Assembly: GCA_016212505.1 (NCBI GenBank)
Contig: JACRGB010000006.1
Coordinates: 1 to 39,210, forward strand
Length of the DNA: 39,210 bases
Direction: 5' to 3'
Source: Microcaldota archaeon
GTDB taxonomy: Archaea; Micrarchaeota; Micrarchaeia; Anstonellales; Bilamarchaeaceae
Shown one piece after another: positions 8,474-16,571 of the stretch. The position numbers and the translations under genes are program-made. How positions within the stretch are numbered: position 1 is the first letter of the stretch; every line of letters begins with the position of its first letter. Below the pieces are notes generated by a model. That model did not search any database. It was given only the letters and a program-made list of their open reading frames with translations, and was not told the origin of the DNA.

Positions 8474-10396
8474 ATGCAATTTTCCCTAGAAGCACCATAT
8501 TCTCCAGCAGGCGATCAGCCCCTTGCAATTGAAAAACTGGTTAAGGGCGCGGAAAAAGGCGGATTGCAGACACTTCTTGGAGTTACTGGATCGGGAAAAA
8601 CTTTCACCATGGCCAATGTCATAGCAAAATTGAATAAGCCGACAATAGTAATCTCACACAATAAAACTCTTGCAGCACAGCTCTACAGCGAATTCCAGCA
8701 GTTTTTTCCAAAAGATAATGTTGGATATTTCATTTCATATTACGATTATTATCAGCCTGAAAGTTATATTGCACAAACTGACACGTACATTGAAAAAGAG
8801 TCCGAACGTAACGAGAAGCTCGAACAATTCAGGTTGCAGGCAACTTCTTATTTGCTTTCAGGAAAGCCAACAGTGATTGTTGCATCGGTTTCGTGCATTT
8901 ATGGTTTGGGAAACCCGACAACTTATCAGAAATTGGGTTTGGATTTCAAAACAAATGCAAAAATCGAGCGAAAGGAGGTGCTGCGCTCGCTCATAAGTAT
9001 GCAGTACGAACGAAATGATAGTTCATTAGATAAGGGGAAATTTCGCTTGCGCGGGGATATGCTTGAAGTTGTACCTCCATTTGCTGATGAAGCTATTAGG
9101 GTAATATTTGATGATGAAGGAGTAGTGAAAACAATTGAAACTTTTGATCCTTTATTGGGAGGAAAAAGCAAAGTAAATAATTATTTCTTGCTTCCTGCAA
9201 AGCATTTTGTAGTTCCGCAGGAAGAAATTGATAATGCACTTACTGGGATTGAAACGGAGCTGGAGGAACATGCACCAAACCTAAAACCCCTTGAGCGCCA
9301 GCGGCTTGAGCAAAGGACAAAATATGATCTTGAAATGATTCGCGAATTAGGATATTGTTCAGGAATAGAAAATTATTCAAGATATTTTGATGGTAGAAAA
9401 GCAGGAGACCGACCCTATTGCCTGCTAGATTATTTTGGCAAAGATTTCCTAATTATTATTGATGAATCACATGTAACTTTACCCCAGATAAGGGCAATGT
9501 TTAATGGAGATCATACAAGGAAAACATCTTTAGTTGAAAATGGTTTTCGCCTTCCATGTGCTTATGATAATCGGCCTTTGAAATTTGTTGAATTTGAAAA
9601 ATTTATGAAAAACGTAATTTTTGTTTCAGCAACTCCATCAGAATATGAGCTCCAGAACTCATCTGCAGTTGTGGAGCAGATAGTTCGTCCTACTGGACTG
9701 GTGGATCCGGAAATTGAAATAAGAAAAACCAAAGGCCAGATAGATGATCTTCTGGTTGAAGTACAAGCACGGGCGAAAAAAAATGAACGGGTTTTGGTTA
9801 CAACGCTAACAAAAAGAATGGCAGAAGATTTGTCAGCTTATTTGCACGAAAAAGGCGCTCGGGTTCGTTATTTGCATTCGGAAATTGAGACTCTAGAGCG
9901 AACAAAACTAATTAGGGAATTGCGGACTGGAAAATTCGATTGTTTAGTTGGGATAAACCTCTTGAGAGAAGGATTAGATATCCCGGAAGTTTCGTTAGTT
10001 GCAATACTGGATGCGGATAAAACAGGCTTCCTTAGGTCTGTTGGTTCACTAATTCAAACAATTGGAAGAGCAGCACGAAATGTTAATGGAAAAGTGATCA
10101 TGTACGCTGATAGCCAGTCCGATGCAATGAAAAAAGCAATCAGTGAAACAAAACGAAGAAGGGAAAAGCAAACGCAATTCAATAAGAAAAACAAAATAAC
10201 TCCGAAAACTATCATTAAGCCAATATCGCCTGATGAGGAAACTGAAATAGAAATTCCCAAAAATATAAATCAGGAGGAAAGGGAAGAGCTGATTGCGATT
10301 CTGGAAGAAAGCATGCGAGCTGCAGCTGAAAAGCTTGATTTTGAAAAGGCAATTGCCTTACGGGATAAAATAAGAAAGTTACGATCTTCGAAATAG
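8474..10396 (+). CDS. uvrB: UvrB, excinuclease ABC subunit B
   Basis: This helicase-like repair subunit verifies damage and recruits UvrC. Visible parts in order are SPAGDQPLAI near the N-terminus, Walker A GVTGSGKTFT, the damage-probing beta-hairpin region (YYDYYQPESYIAQTDTYIEK), the DESH motif of the helicase core, helicase motifs V and VI (GINLLREGLDIPEVSL and QTIGRAARN), and a C-terminal UVR motif (LDFEKAIALRDKIRKL) that contacts UvrC. Length is about 640 aa, normal for the family. ATG 8474 is preferred over in-frame ATG 8459 because it sits about 25 nt from the TATA region and gives the usual MQFSLEAPYSPAGDQP start. It is transcribed alone. Confidence 0.97.
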   Translation: MQFSLEAPYSPAGDQPLAIEKLVKGAEKGGLQTLLGVTGSGKTFTMANVIAKLNKPTIVISHNKTLAAQLYSEFQQFFPKDNVGYFISYYDYYQPESYIAQTDTYIEKESERNEKLEQFRLQATSYLLSGKPTVIVASVSCIYGLGNPTTYQKLGLDFKTNAKIERKEVLRSLISMQYERNDSSLDKGKFRLRGDMLEVVPPFADEAIRVIFDDEGVVKTIETFDPLLGGKSKVNNYFLLPAKHFVVPQEEIDNALTGIETELEEHAPNLKPLERQRLEQRTKYDLEMIRELGYCSGIENYSRYFDGRKAGDRPYCLLDYFGKDFLIIIDESHVTLPQIRAMFNGDHTRKTSLVENGFRLPCAYDNRPLKFVEFEKFMKNVIFVSATPSEYELQNSSAVVEQIVRPTGLVDPEIEIRKTKGQIDDLLVEVQARAKKNERVLVTTLTKRMAEDLSAYLHEKGARVRYLHSEIETLERTKLIRELRTGKFDCLVGINLLREGLDIPEVSLVAILDADKTGFLRSVGSLIQTIGRAARNVNGKVIMYADSQSDAMKKAISETKRRREKQTQFNKKNKITPKTIIKPISPDEETEIEIPKNINQEEREELIAILEESMRAAAEKLDFEKAIALRDKIRKLRSSK

Positions 10397-10451
10397 TAAA
10401 GAAAAAAATAAATTTGAAAAGAAATAAAAAAAATTAAAAAATAACGAAAAA

Positions 10452-10829
10452 TTATTGTGTAGTAACTTGCCTCCTTGTTTCTGCATCAATAGACATGCCC
10501 AAAGTTAGGCCATGAGATTCTATTGTTGAGTTTACATTTGAAATCACAGAATCCAATTTCTTCCCTGATACATCAGGAGTGCCAGAAATCAACTTAGAGC
10601 GTAATGTTTCTCTACTGTAAACTACTACTTCGTGAGTATATGAAAATCCAGCGCTTCTGAGTAAGGTAACTGAATCACTATTAAGACCCAGGTTGCCAAT
10701 AGCCCGTTTCAAAAGTCCGACCATATTTGCTGGCCCCGCAGTCATAGGAGCCACTCTTGCAACAGCACTAGAACCAACTGCACCACTTCCACCGTCTGGA
10801 TTGTATACTGCTTGTCTAAATTGTCTCAT
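10452..10829 (-). CDS. Hypothetical protein, 125 aa
   Basis: Unrecognised. The first 35 residues are Gly/Ala/Ser/Pro-rich and probably disordered; the rest is a compact alpha/beta stretch (VGLLKRAIGNLGLNSDSVTL, FSYTHEVVVYSRETL, then a C-terminal helix and TLGMSIDAETRRQ). A purine-rich GAGGAG about 8 nt upstream of the ATG supports the start. It has no signal peptide or membrane segment. The gene stands alone between uvrB and an exported-protein gene. No function is proposed. Confidence 0.55.
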   Translation of the reverse strand: MRQFRQAVYNPDGGSGAVGSSAVARVAPMTAGPANMVGLLKRAIGNLGLNSDSVTLLRSAGFSYTHEVVVYSRETLRSKLISGTPDVSGKKLDSVISNVNSTIESHGLTLGMSIDAETRRQVTTQ

Positions 10830-11053
10830 TTTATCAACTCCTCGCCGTTTATTAAAATTAAGATTTTGGAATTAATTAGCCCAGAATGTTTATAAATTAT
10901 AGTTAGGCCAATGCAAAGTTTGCTGTTGTGAATAATTACCACTCTGGATAATTGTTATGAAGCGTATTTATCTCGTGAAATGATTTGACCACCACAGCAA
11001 GTGTTTACCTGTACATAGTTACAATTATAAGCTCAATTAGTGATAATTAAAGT

Positions 11054-11695
11054 ATGTCAAAAAATATCATTCTTCTCTTTCTTATTTTTGCATCATCAAT
11101 ACTAGCAGCAGCTCAGTTAAAATCTGGCTATGATAAATGCACCGATCTTTGGAGCTGCCTCAATTCACCTTCTAAAATAGTTTTTCATTTTTCCGATGGA
11201 AATGTACCGGCAACAATAGTTCCTGATGGTACAAAATTTGTTTTTCAGCCATTAGGCATTTTGAATAACAATATTTCAATAAATACAGATAAGCATATTG
11301 ATAGAGGCAGCCCTTCACAAAACCGAAACCACTCGCTTGAATTTAATGAATCGCATGCAATTGCCCTTAATGTTGAATTGCAGGTTGATACCTTTGAGGA
11401 AAAAACAGATGTGCGTAAACTTACTCAGAAACTCGAGCAACTTGCTCTTTCCAAGCATGAATTACACGAAGGTAATACATCTTGTTTAGTTACAATTGAC
11501 TTAAATTATAACTGCTATGTAGCTCGTGTAGTGCCTCATTATACAATGTTTTTGGAAGACGGCACTCCAGTAAGAGCAACTGTTAATCTGACTTTAGTAG
11601 AACCTACCCGGCAGGGAGATAGAAATGTTACAAGGCACTCCTCACCATTATTGCGCTTTTTCTATCCGGTTAATTTAAGCCTTATTCAGAAATAA
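11054..11695 (+). CDS. Putative exported protein, 213 aa
   Basis: The N-terminus is a signal peptide (KNIILLFLIFASSILAAAQ), with cleavage likely near residues 20-21. The mature part has a Cys pair close to its N-terminus (DKCTDLWSCLNS), two more Cys near residues 145-155, and several N-x-S/T sequons, suggesting a glycosylated, disulfide-stabilised extracellular protein. The body looks beta-rich (ALNVELQVDTFEEKTD, RVVPHYTMFLEDGTPVRATV). I recognise no enzymatic motif. The stretch 10830-11053 upstream is AT-rich and holds TATA-like candidates for both flanking genes but no further ORF. Confidence 0.55.
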   Translation: MSKNIILLFLIFASSILAAAQLKSGYDKCTDLWSCLNSPSKIVFHFSDGNVPATIVPDGTKFVFQPLGILNNNISINTDKHIDRGSPSQNRNHSLEFNESHAIALNVELQVDTFEEKTDVRKLTQKLEQLALSKHELHEGNTSCLVTIDLNYNCYVARVVPHYTMFLEDGTPVRATVNLTLVEPTRQGDRNVTRHSSPLLRFFYPVNLSLIQK

Positions 11696-11718
11696 ACAGA
11701 AAAATCAGCAGTGCCTCT

Positions 11719-12414
11719 CTAAAGCAGTGGATTGAACCCATAGCAAAGGCATTTTGCAAGAGTAGCCAGAGTATTATTAAGTGCTTTTTCAGTAACAGCG
11801 CATTCTGAGTCTAAATTAGCTATTGTTGAGGGATTTCCTTGAGTAGATGTATAACTAACACTTGTACCAGAAAAGCTCACCGAACCAGGAGATATTCCGA
11901 TTTTTGTTAAAATCGCCTGGACGTTATCGAGTGGTGCGGTTTGATCCCGCAGATGGGTTAAAACCATATACAATAAAAGTGATCTTTCGGTCCGAAGTCC
12001 TTTAGCTACCAGATAGCCAAGTGAATAGGCATCGTCACCTTGCTTTCTTCCTATTCTGTCTCTCCAAGCTAGTGAAAAAATATTGAATTCTGCTAATCCA
12101 CGAACAGTAAATGCAGATGGTAATTTAGCTGCTTTTCGCTCTTCAAGGCCAATATGATCCCAAGCAGTGCCGATCTCTTGCGCAAAGCGCAAAAAGTCGC
12201 GATCAGGAAAAGTCGGTAACGGCAAACCAGGGGAAATTTGTGAATAACCTACTGAACTTGCAATACTATAGTCAGTGTTCTCAAAAACATAAAGCCCAGA
12301 ATTTCGCTCCAGTATGGGGGTTTGAGCCCGCATTCCATCTTGAATGACCCGTGCATGAAGATGATTGCTTTGCCTATTACGAATTTCATTAGTAACACGA
12401 AGACGCTCAAGCAT
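11719..12414 (-). CDS. Hypothetical protein, 231 aa
   Basis: Unrecognised soluble protein. The N-terminal part is basic (ERLRVTNEIRNRQSNHLHAR) and the middle is helical (FLRFAQEIGTAWDHIGLEER, EFNIFSLAWRDRIGRKQGDD, LLYMVLTHLRDQ). A Ser/Thr-rich strand segment follows near 175-200 and a helical C-terminus contains two Cys (AKCLCYGF). The ATG is about 25 nt from a TATA-like CCTTTAAAAAGG (12436-12447), suggesting a leaderless mRNA. It is convergent with the exported-protein gene. No function is proposed. Confidence 0.55.
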   Translation of the reverse strand: MLERLRVTNEIRNRQSNHLHARVIQDGMRAQTPILERNSGLYVFENTDYSIASSVGYSQISPGLPLPTFPDRDFLRFAQEIGTAWDHIGLEERKAAKLPSAFTVRGLAEFNIFSLAWRDRIGRKQGDDAYSLGYLVAKGLRTERSLLLYMVLTHLRDQTAPLDNVQAILTKIGISPGSVSFSGTSVSYTSTQGNPSTIANLDSECAVTEKALNNTLATLAKCLCYGFNPLL

Positions 12415-12536
12415 AACATAAATTGTTGTCAGAAGGCCTTTTTAAAGGTACTTTATTTACCTCATTTAGCAACAAAATACTGAAAAATAAGCAGCACAAG
12501 GCAAAACATAATAAAATCTAAGTTAGAAACAGAAAC

Positions 12537-13292
12537 ATGCTCGAAAATACTTTTATCCATTTACCAAACTTTGGCCCAAAAAAAGAAAGGAAGCTTTGGG
12601 AGAGCGGAATAAGCGGGTGGGATGAGTTTCTGGAGGCATTTGGCGCATCTCAATTCCATAAAGGCTATTGCACCCATATTTCACAGTCACAAAATGCGTT
12701 GAAAAATGCCGATGCAGATTATTTCGGAACTACTCTGCAAAGAAATGAAGCTTGGCGTACCTTTCCTGAGTTTCCAAAAATTGCTTATTTGGATATTGAA
12801 ACCACAGGGTTATCAGCAGAAAATAATGATTTAACTGTGATTGGGCTTTTTGATGGGATAAAAACAAAGAGCTACATAAATGGCTTTAATTTAGGAGATT
12901 TTGAAAAAGACATTAAAAATTTTGATTCTGTCATAACTTTTAACGGCTCATTATTTGACATACCATTCCTGAAAAAAACTGGAATGGGTACAAATATACC
13001 TAAATTGCACATTGACTTAAGATTCGTGCTCCAATCACTCAATATCAGAGGAGGACTTAAGAAAATTGAGGCGCAGTTTGGAATGGAAAGGGAAGATGAT
13101 TTGAAAGGCTTAAACGGTTATGATGCAGTATTGCTTTGGAAGCAGTACAAAAAATACGATGATGATGCAGCACTTGACAAACTGGTCCGATATAATGCAG
13201 CAGACATTTCTAACCTAAAAACACTGATGGAATGGGCGTATAAGGAAAAAAGAAAAGCAACTGGCTTTGATGAACTGGCAAAAAGCGGGTGA
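12537..13292 (+). CDS. YprB-like RNase H-fold 3'-5' exonuclease
   Basis: This is a DEDD-type nuclease: AYLDIETTGLS (Exo I, Asp and Glu near residue 86), ITFNGSLFDIPFL (Exo II), and VRYNAADISNL (Exo III) fit the YprB/RNase_H_2 family. The N-terminus (FIHLPNFGPKKERKLWESGI) resembles a helix-hairpin-helix DNA-binding motif. Length is 251 aa. The ATG is about 25 nt from a TATA-like ATAATAAAATC. The gene is followed after only 6 nt by uvrC, so the two are very likely co-transcribed. A role in trimming or degrading DNA during excision repair is inferred from this context; the family's physiological substrate is poorly known. Confidence 0.8.
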   Translation: MLENTFIHLPNFGPKKERKLWESGISGWDEFLEAFGASQFHKGYCTHISQSQNALKNADADYFGTTLQRNEAWRTFPEFPKIAYLDIETTGLSAENNDLTVIGLFDGIKTKSYINGFNLGDFEKDIKNFDSVITFNGSLFDIPFLKKTGMGTNIPKLHIDLRFVLQSLNIRGGLKKIEAQFGMEREDDLKGLNGYDAVLLWKQYKKYDDDAALDKLVRYNAADISNLKTLMEWAYKEKRKATGFDELAKSG

Positions 13293-13298
13293 AGGAAG

Positions 13299-14864
13299 TT
13301 GATTTTCGAGCGAGCGAACTATCCGAATTCTCCTGGAATATACATGATGAAGGATAATTCTGGAGAAGTTATTTATGTTGGAAAGGCAACTTCGATCCGA
13401 GACCGCCTGGGCCAGTATTTTAGCAAACCGGACAGGTATAAAACGCAACTGCTGGTTGCGCATATTGACGCTATTGATTTTGTAATTACAAAAGATCCGA
13501 TAGAAGCACTGATCCTTGAATCGAATTTGATAAAAAATTATCAGCCCAAATATAATATGGTGCTTAAGGACGATAAGCACTATGCTTATTTGGCAGTAAC
13601 AAAAGAAGAATTTCCAAGGCTTCTTGTTGCAATGAAAAATTCGAAAAACCAGTTCAGGGTAAAGGCTGCAAAATTCTACGGCCCTTTTACCGAAGGGTCA
13701 AAAAGGAATATTTCTGCAAGATACCTAAGGAAATTATTCAAAGTAAGAATATGCAAAACCTTGCCAAAAAAAGAATGCCTCCAGTACCATCTTGGCAACT
13801 GCGATGCACCCTGCATAAATGGAATTGACAAGGAGCAATATGGAAAAAATATCGAAGCTCTTTGTTCGGTCCTAGAAGGCAAGGAAAAGGCGCACCAGAT
13901 AATAGATGAACTTGAGCAACGAATGAAAATTGCATCTCTTGCACTTGAATATGAAAAGGCTGCTGCAATACGGGACCAGATCGAATCATTAAAAATATTT
14001 TTCCAGCGCCAGAATGTGGAGAAAGTCAAGAATAGCGATGAAGATTTTATCTGGTTCGAGAAAATTGCAGGAAAACTATACGTTCAGATGCTGCGGAGCA
14101 GGAACGGGGTAATTTCAAAGAGTGAAAAATATAGCATAGAAATCAAAGAGCAGGAAGAACCTGAAAAAGCATTTTGTATCCAGTATTATACTAAGGATAA
14201 TTTGCCGGATAGGGTATATTCGAATTTAACTGAGGAAGAAATGAACAAGGTCAACCAAGCACTTGGGGATATTTTCATCAAGGCAGGCAGGGAGAAAATG
14301 AAAGTCCTTCAAATTGCTGAAAAATCACTGGTCCAGGGTGAAGTCGACCAATCGGTGCTGAGGCTCAGGGAAGAATTGGAACTTGCAACAAACCCGGTTG
14401 TTATTGAAACTTTTGACAATTCAAATCTTTTTGGAGAAAATCCTGTTGCTTCAATGGTTCAATTTGTTAATGGAAAGCCGAACAAACAAAATTATCGGAG
14501 ATTTGGGATAAAAACTGTTGAAGGAATTGATGATTTTTCTTCAATGAAAGAGGTAGTTTTTAGGCGTTATTCCAGATTATTAAAAGAAGGCGCAAGGATG
14601 CCGGATTTGATCCTAATTGATGGAGGAGCAGGCCAATTGCATGCAGCAATGGATGGTTTAGAAGAAGCTGGAGTAAAAATAGCCATTTGCTCAATTGCAA
14701 AAAAAGAAGAGGAAATTTATCTCCCAAATAAAATGGAAACCGTTCGGATGGCTCGCTCAAATATTGCACTTAAATTGTTGCAGCATTGTCGGGATGAGGC
14801 ACACCGGTTTGCAATAACTTATCATAGATTAAAGAGAAAAAAGAAAATGGAGGATAAATCATGA
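13299..14864 (+). CDS. uvrC: UvrC, excinuclease ABC subunit C (short form)
   Basis: This is the nuclease that cuts both sides of a lesion. The N-terminal GIY-YIG domain (PGIYMMK at about 12-18, YVGKATS at 26-32) makes the 3' incision. A Cys cluster (CKTLPKKECLQYHLGNCDAPC) and a UVR motif (about 200-235, LEYEKAAAIRDQI) follow. The RNase H-like domain keeps the family's acidic and His residues: Asp372 in ETFDNSN, Asp in DDFSSM, Asp440 in LIDGGAGQL, and His502 in HRFAI. The protein ends about 20 residues later at 521 aa, so the usual C-terminal (HhH)2 DNA-binding domain is absent. The start is TTG with a GGTG/GGAAG ribosome site; the stop overlaps the next gene as ATGA. Confidence 0.95.
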   Translation: MIFERANYPNSPGIYMMKDNSGEVIYVGKATSIRDRLGQYFSKPDRYKTQLLVAHIDAIDFVITKDPIEALILESNLIKNYQPKYNMVLKDDKHYAYLAVTKEEFPRLLVAMKNSKNQFRVKAAKFYGPFTEGSKRNISARYLRKLFKVRICKTLPKKECLQYHLGNCDAPCINGIDKEQYGKNIEALCSVLEGKEKAHQIIDELEQRMKIASLALEYEKAAAIRDQIESLKIFFQRQNVEKVKNSDEDFIWFEKIAGKLYVQMLRSRNGVISKSEKYSIEIKEQEEPEKAFCIQYYTKDNLPDRVYSNLTEEEMNKVNQALGDIFIKAGREKMKVLQIAEKSLVQGEVDQSVLRLREELELATNPVVIETFDNSNLFGENPVASMVQFVNGKPNKQNYRRFGIKTVEGIDDFSSMKEVVFRRYSRLLKEGARMPDLILIDGGAGQLHAAMDGLEEAGVKIAICSIAKKEEEIYLPNKMETVRMARSNIALKLLQHCRDEAHRFAITYHRLKRKKKMEDKS

Positions 14865-15316
14865 ACTATCAAGCCCATGCAGTAATAGGTGGAGTGCTTT
14901 GCGGAACACTGGCGTATTTTCTAGGTACTGGTTTTTTAGGCAACGGATTCTTCGGAATAGTATTTGCACTTATTATTGGAGGGTTATCTGCCCTTGTTCC
15001 TGATCTTGATCATGATACAAGTAAAGGCAGAAAAATAATGGATTGGGCAGTCATTGTTTTCTCGCTGATTTTAGCTTATTTTGCAAGCTCTGGAGTGGTT
15101 TTGTCAATGCTTTTTTTCTTTTTTGCTTTGGTTGGGGCATATTTTGTCATCTTTAAGTTCTTCAAGCCAAAACACCGGGGAATAACCCACACAATTGTTG
15201 CCTGTTTTGTTTTTTCAATTTTGCTATTTTTTTTAGCAGGAAAAGATTTTGCAATATTTGGTTTTGTCGGGTATCTATCGCATTTGCTTGCGGATAAGGA
15301 GATGAAAATCATTTAG
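14861..15316 (+). CDS. YdjM-like membrane-bound metal-dependent hydrolase (DUF457)
   Basis: The 151-aa protein has four hydrophobic segments and the family's polar motifs: an N-terminal NYQAHAVIGG, LVPDLDHDTSKGRK after the second segment, KHRGITHTI, and GYLSHLLADK. Conserved His and Asp residues probably bind a metal at the membrane face. E. coli YdjM is a LexA-regulated SOS gene, so linkage to uvrC is suggestive. The ATG overlaps the uvrC stop (ATGA), implying translational coupling. The stop codon overlaps the convergent downstream gene by four bases. The enzyme's substrate is unknown for the family. Confidence 0.8.
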   Translation: MNYQAHAVIGGVLCGTLAYFLGTGFLGNGFFGIVFALIIGGLSALVPDLDHDTSKGRKIMDWAVIVFSLILAYFASSGVVLSMLFFFFALVGAYFVIFKFFKPKHRGITHTIVACFVFSILLFFLAGKDFAIFGFVGYLSHLLADKEMKII

Positions 15317-16104
15317 GAAAGTTCAAACACCCTCGGCTCAGTTATAATCGCTGAATCCTGTTCTGGACCATAGATCCTGGTTAAGCCGTTTAAAAATCCT
15401 CGACGAGGATTATTTACCCTGGAAGACAGACCGTTTAGGGCCAATACTCCTGTTGGTAAGAGGTAACTACGAAGATTTTCTATTGCACTTCTTAGTTCTC
15501 CATCATCTTTTATATAAGAAAGAGTGTGGAAACACATTACTGCATCAAATCCGGTCAGATCTGCAGGGAGTCTATCTCTTGCCACATTACCAATAACATA
15601 GATTAGTGTATGTAAAACTTCTTTTGGAATATCAAATACAAATTTTGCACATTTTCTGCTTAGTGCGCTATCAGTACCAGGTATTTCTCTTAGGTTTCTT
15701 ATACATGGCAACAAACTAACTAATGCACGCAACTGGACAAGGTTAAATTGCATAAATGCCCTGCTATCGACTTCAAATTCATCCTGAGTGGAATGTAGTA
15801 AAACTATTTCCCTACTTGCATCCATACAAACAAGTTGGTACTTTTTTCTGGTATCTTCTAGCATTGCAAGAATATCCAATGTTTCCCCAGCAAAATCACC
15901 ACCTATCCCAACTTGAAGAACCCGAATGTGCTCTTTAGGAAGATCTTGCAATTTTTTGCAAAGAAAAGTCAGAGCCTCGCTCGTTCTAAATAATCTAGTA
16001 GCATAATTTATACTAGGGAACATGAGGGGGTCTACTAGTTCCAATTGTCTTTTCCGTATATCGATTATTCTAGGAGTTCTAGTGCTTGTCCTTAAACCGG
16101 GCAT
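15313..16104 (-). CDS. SAM-dependent methyltransferase-like protein, 263 aa
   Basis: The order of motifs suggests a class I methyltransferase fold, perhaps CheR-like. RVLQVGIGGDFAGETLDIL (about 61-79) resembles the SAM-binding loop, YQLVCMDASREIV (about 89-101) the acidic strand-2 end, and GFDAVMCFHTLSYIKDDGEL followed by LLPTGVLALNGLSSR the strand 4-5 region. The N-terminal 45 residues are a basic extension. It is a single gene, convergent with the YdjM-like gene by a four-base overlap; an AT-rich TATA-like stretch lies near 16128. The methyl acceptor is unknown. The fold call is moderate, the enzymatic role weaker. Confidence 0.6.
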   Translation of the reverse strand: MPGLRTSTRTPRIIDIRKRQLELVDPLMFPSINYATRLFRTSEALTFLCKKLQDLPKEHIRVLQVGIGGDFAGETLDILAMLEDTRKKYQLVCMDASREIVLLHSTQDEFEVDSRAFMQFNLVQLRALVSLLPCIRNLREIPGTDSALSRKCAKFVFDIPKEVLHTLIYVIGNVARDRLPADLTGFDAVMCFHTLSYIKDDGELRSAIENLRSYLLPTGVLALNGLSSRVNNPRRGFLNGLTRIYGPEQDSAIITEPRVFELS

Positions 16105-16138
16105 GGGATAATGATGGTAATTAGTAATTAAAAATGTA

Positions 16139-16510
16139 TTATATCGTCGCCTGCTTCTTCATCTCGCAGCGGATATTAAGGGATTTTTCCAGCCTTGCGT
16201 CGATTATCCCGTCCTTGGTAAAAAGATAGACAGTTGCATCGCACTTATACATCTGGGGATTGGTAAAGCTATTGGCGTAAACGCGTACTGCTTTTTCGAG
16301 GAACTGGTTTTTTTCAATAATACCAATGCGAACCCGGCCTTTGCGCAACGAAGTATCGGGGCTAAGGGAAAGTTTTTCAGGCGCAGAAATATCTGCCTCC
16401 ACCCAGATCGGATGTTCGTTATGGTTTTCCACACGGACGATAAGCTCGATATAGTTTATTGAATAAGCAAATAAAACATCTGGATGGGTACGAAGTGTTA
16501 TGTTAACCAG
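16139..16510 (-). CDS. Hypothetical protein, about 123 aa, probable CTG start
   Basis: Unrecognised small beta-rich protein (KLSLSPDTSLRKGRVRIGII, KCDATVYLFTKDG). The first standard start codon in frame is GTG at 16432 (97 aa), but convincing coding sequence continues upstream (THPDVLFAYSINYIELIVR) to a stop at about 16526 with no ATG, GTG or TTG. A strong ribosome site (GAGGTAGGTGG, 16515-16525 on the minus strand) lies just upstream of an in-frame CTG at 16510, which would give M-V-N-I-T-L-R-T-H-P. An ATA at 16501 is an alternative. The fold resembles an immunoglobulin-like or CARDB-like strand pattern (ELIVRVENHNEHPIWVEADI); that is inference. Confidence 0.6.
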   Translation of the reverse strand: MVNITLRTHPDVLFAYSINYIELIVRVENHNEHPIWVEADISAPEKLSLSPDTSLRKGRVRIGIIEKNQFLEKAVRVYANSFTNPQMYKCDATVYLFTKDGIIDARLEKSLNIRCEMKKQATI

Positions 16511-16514
16511 AAGA

Positions 16515-16525
16515 CCACCTACCTC
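16515..16525 (-). promoter_or_regulatory. Strong ribosome binding site without a standard start codon
   Basis: On the minus strand the motif reads GAGGTAGGTGG, a double match to the archaeal anti-Shine-Dalgarno. The in-frame codon at normal spacing is CTG (16508-16510); no ATG, GTG or TTG occurs in the gene's frame until 16432, over 80 nt away. It decides the start of the gene at 16139-16510. Confidence 0.55.
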
Positions 16526-16571
16526 TTAGTTGCACACTCAAAATTAAAACCTTTCCCCTTCTAAGTTTGTC

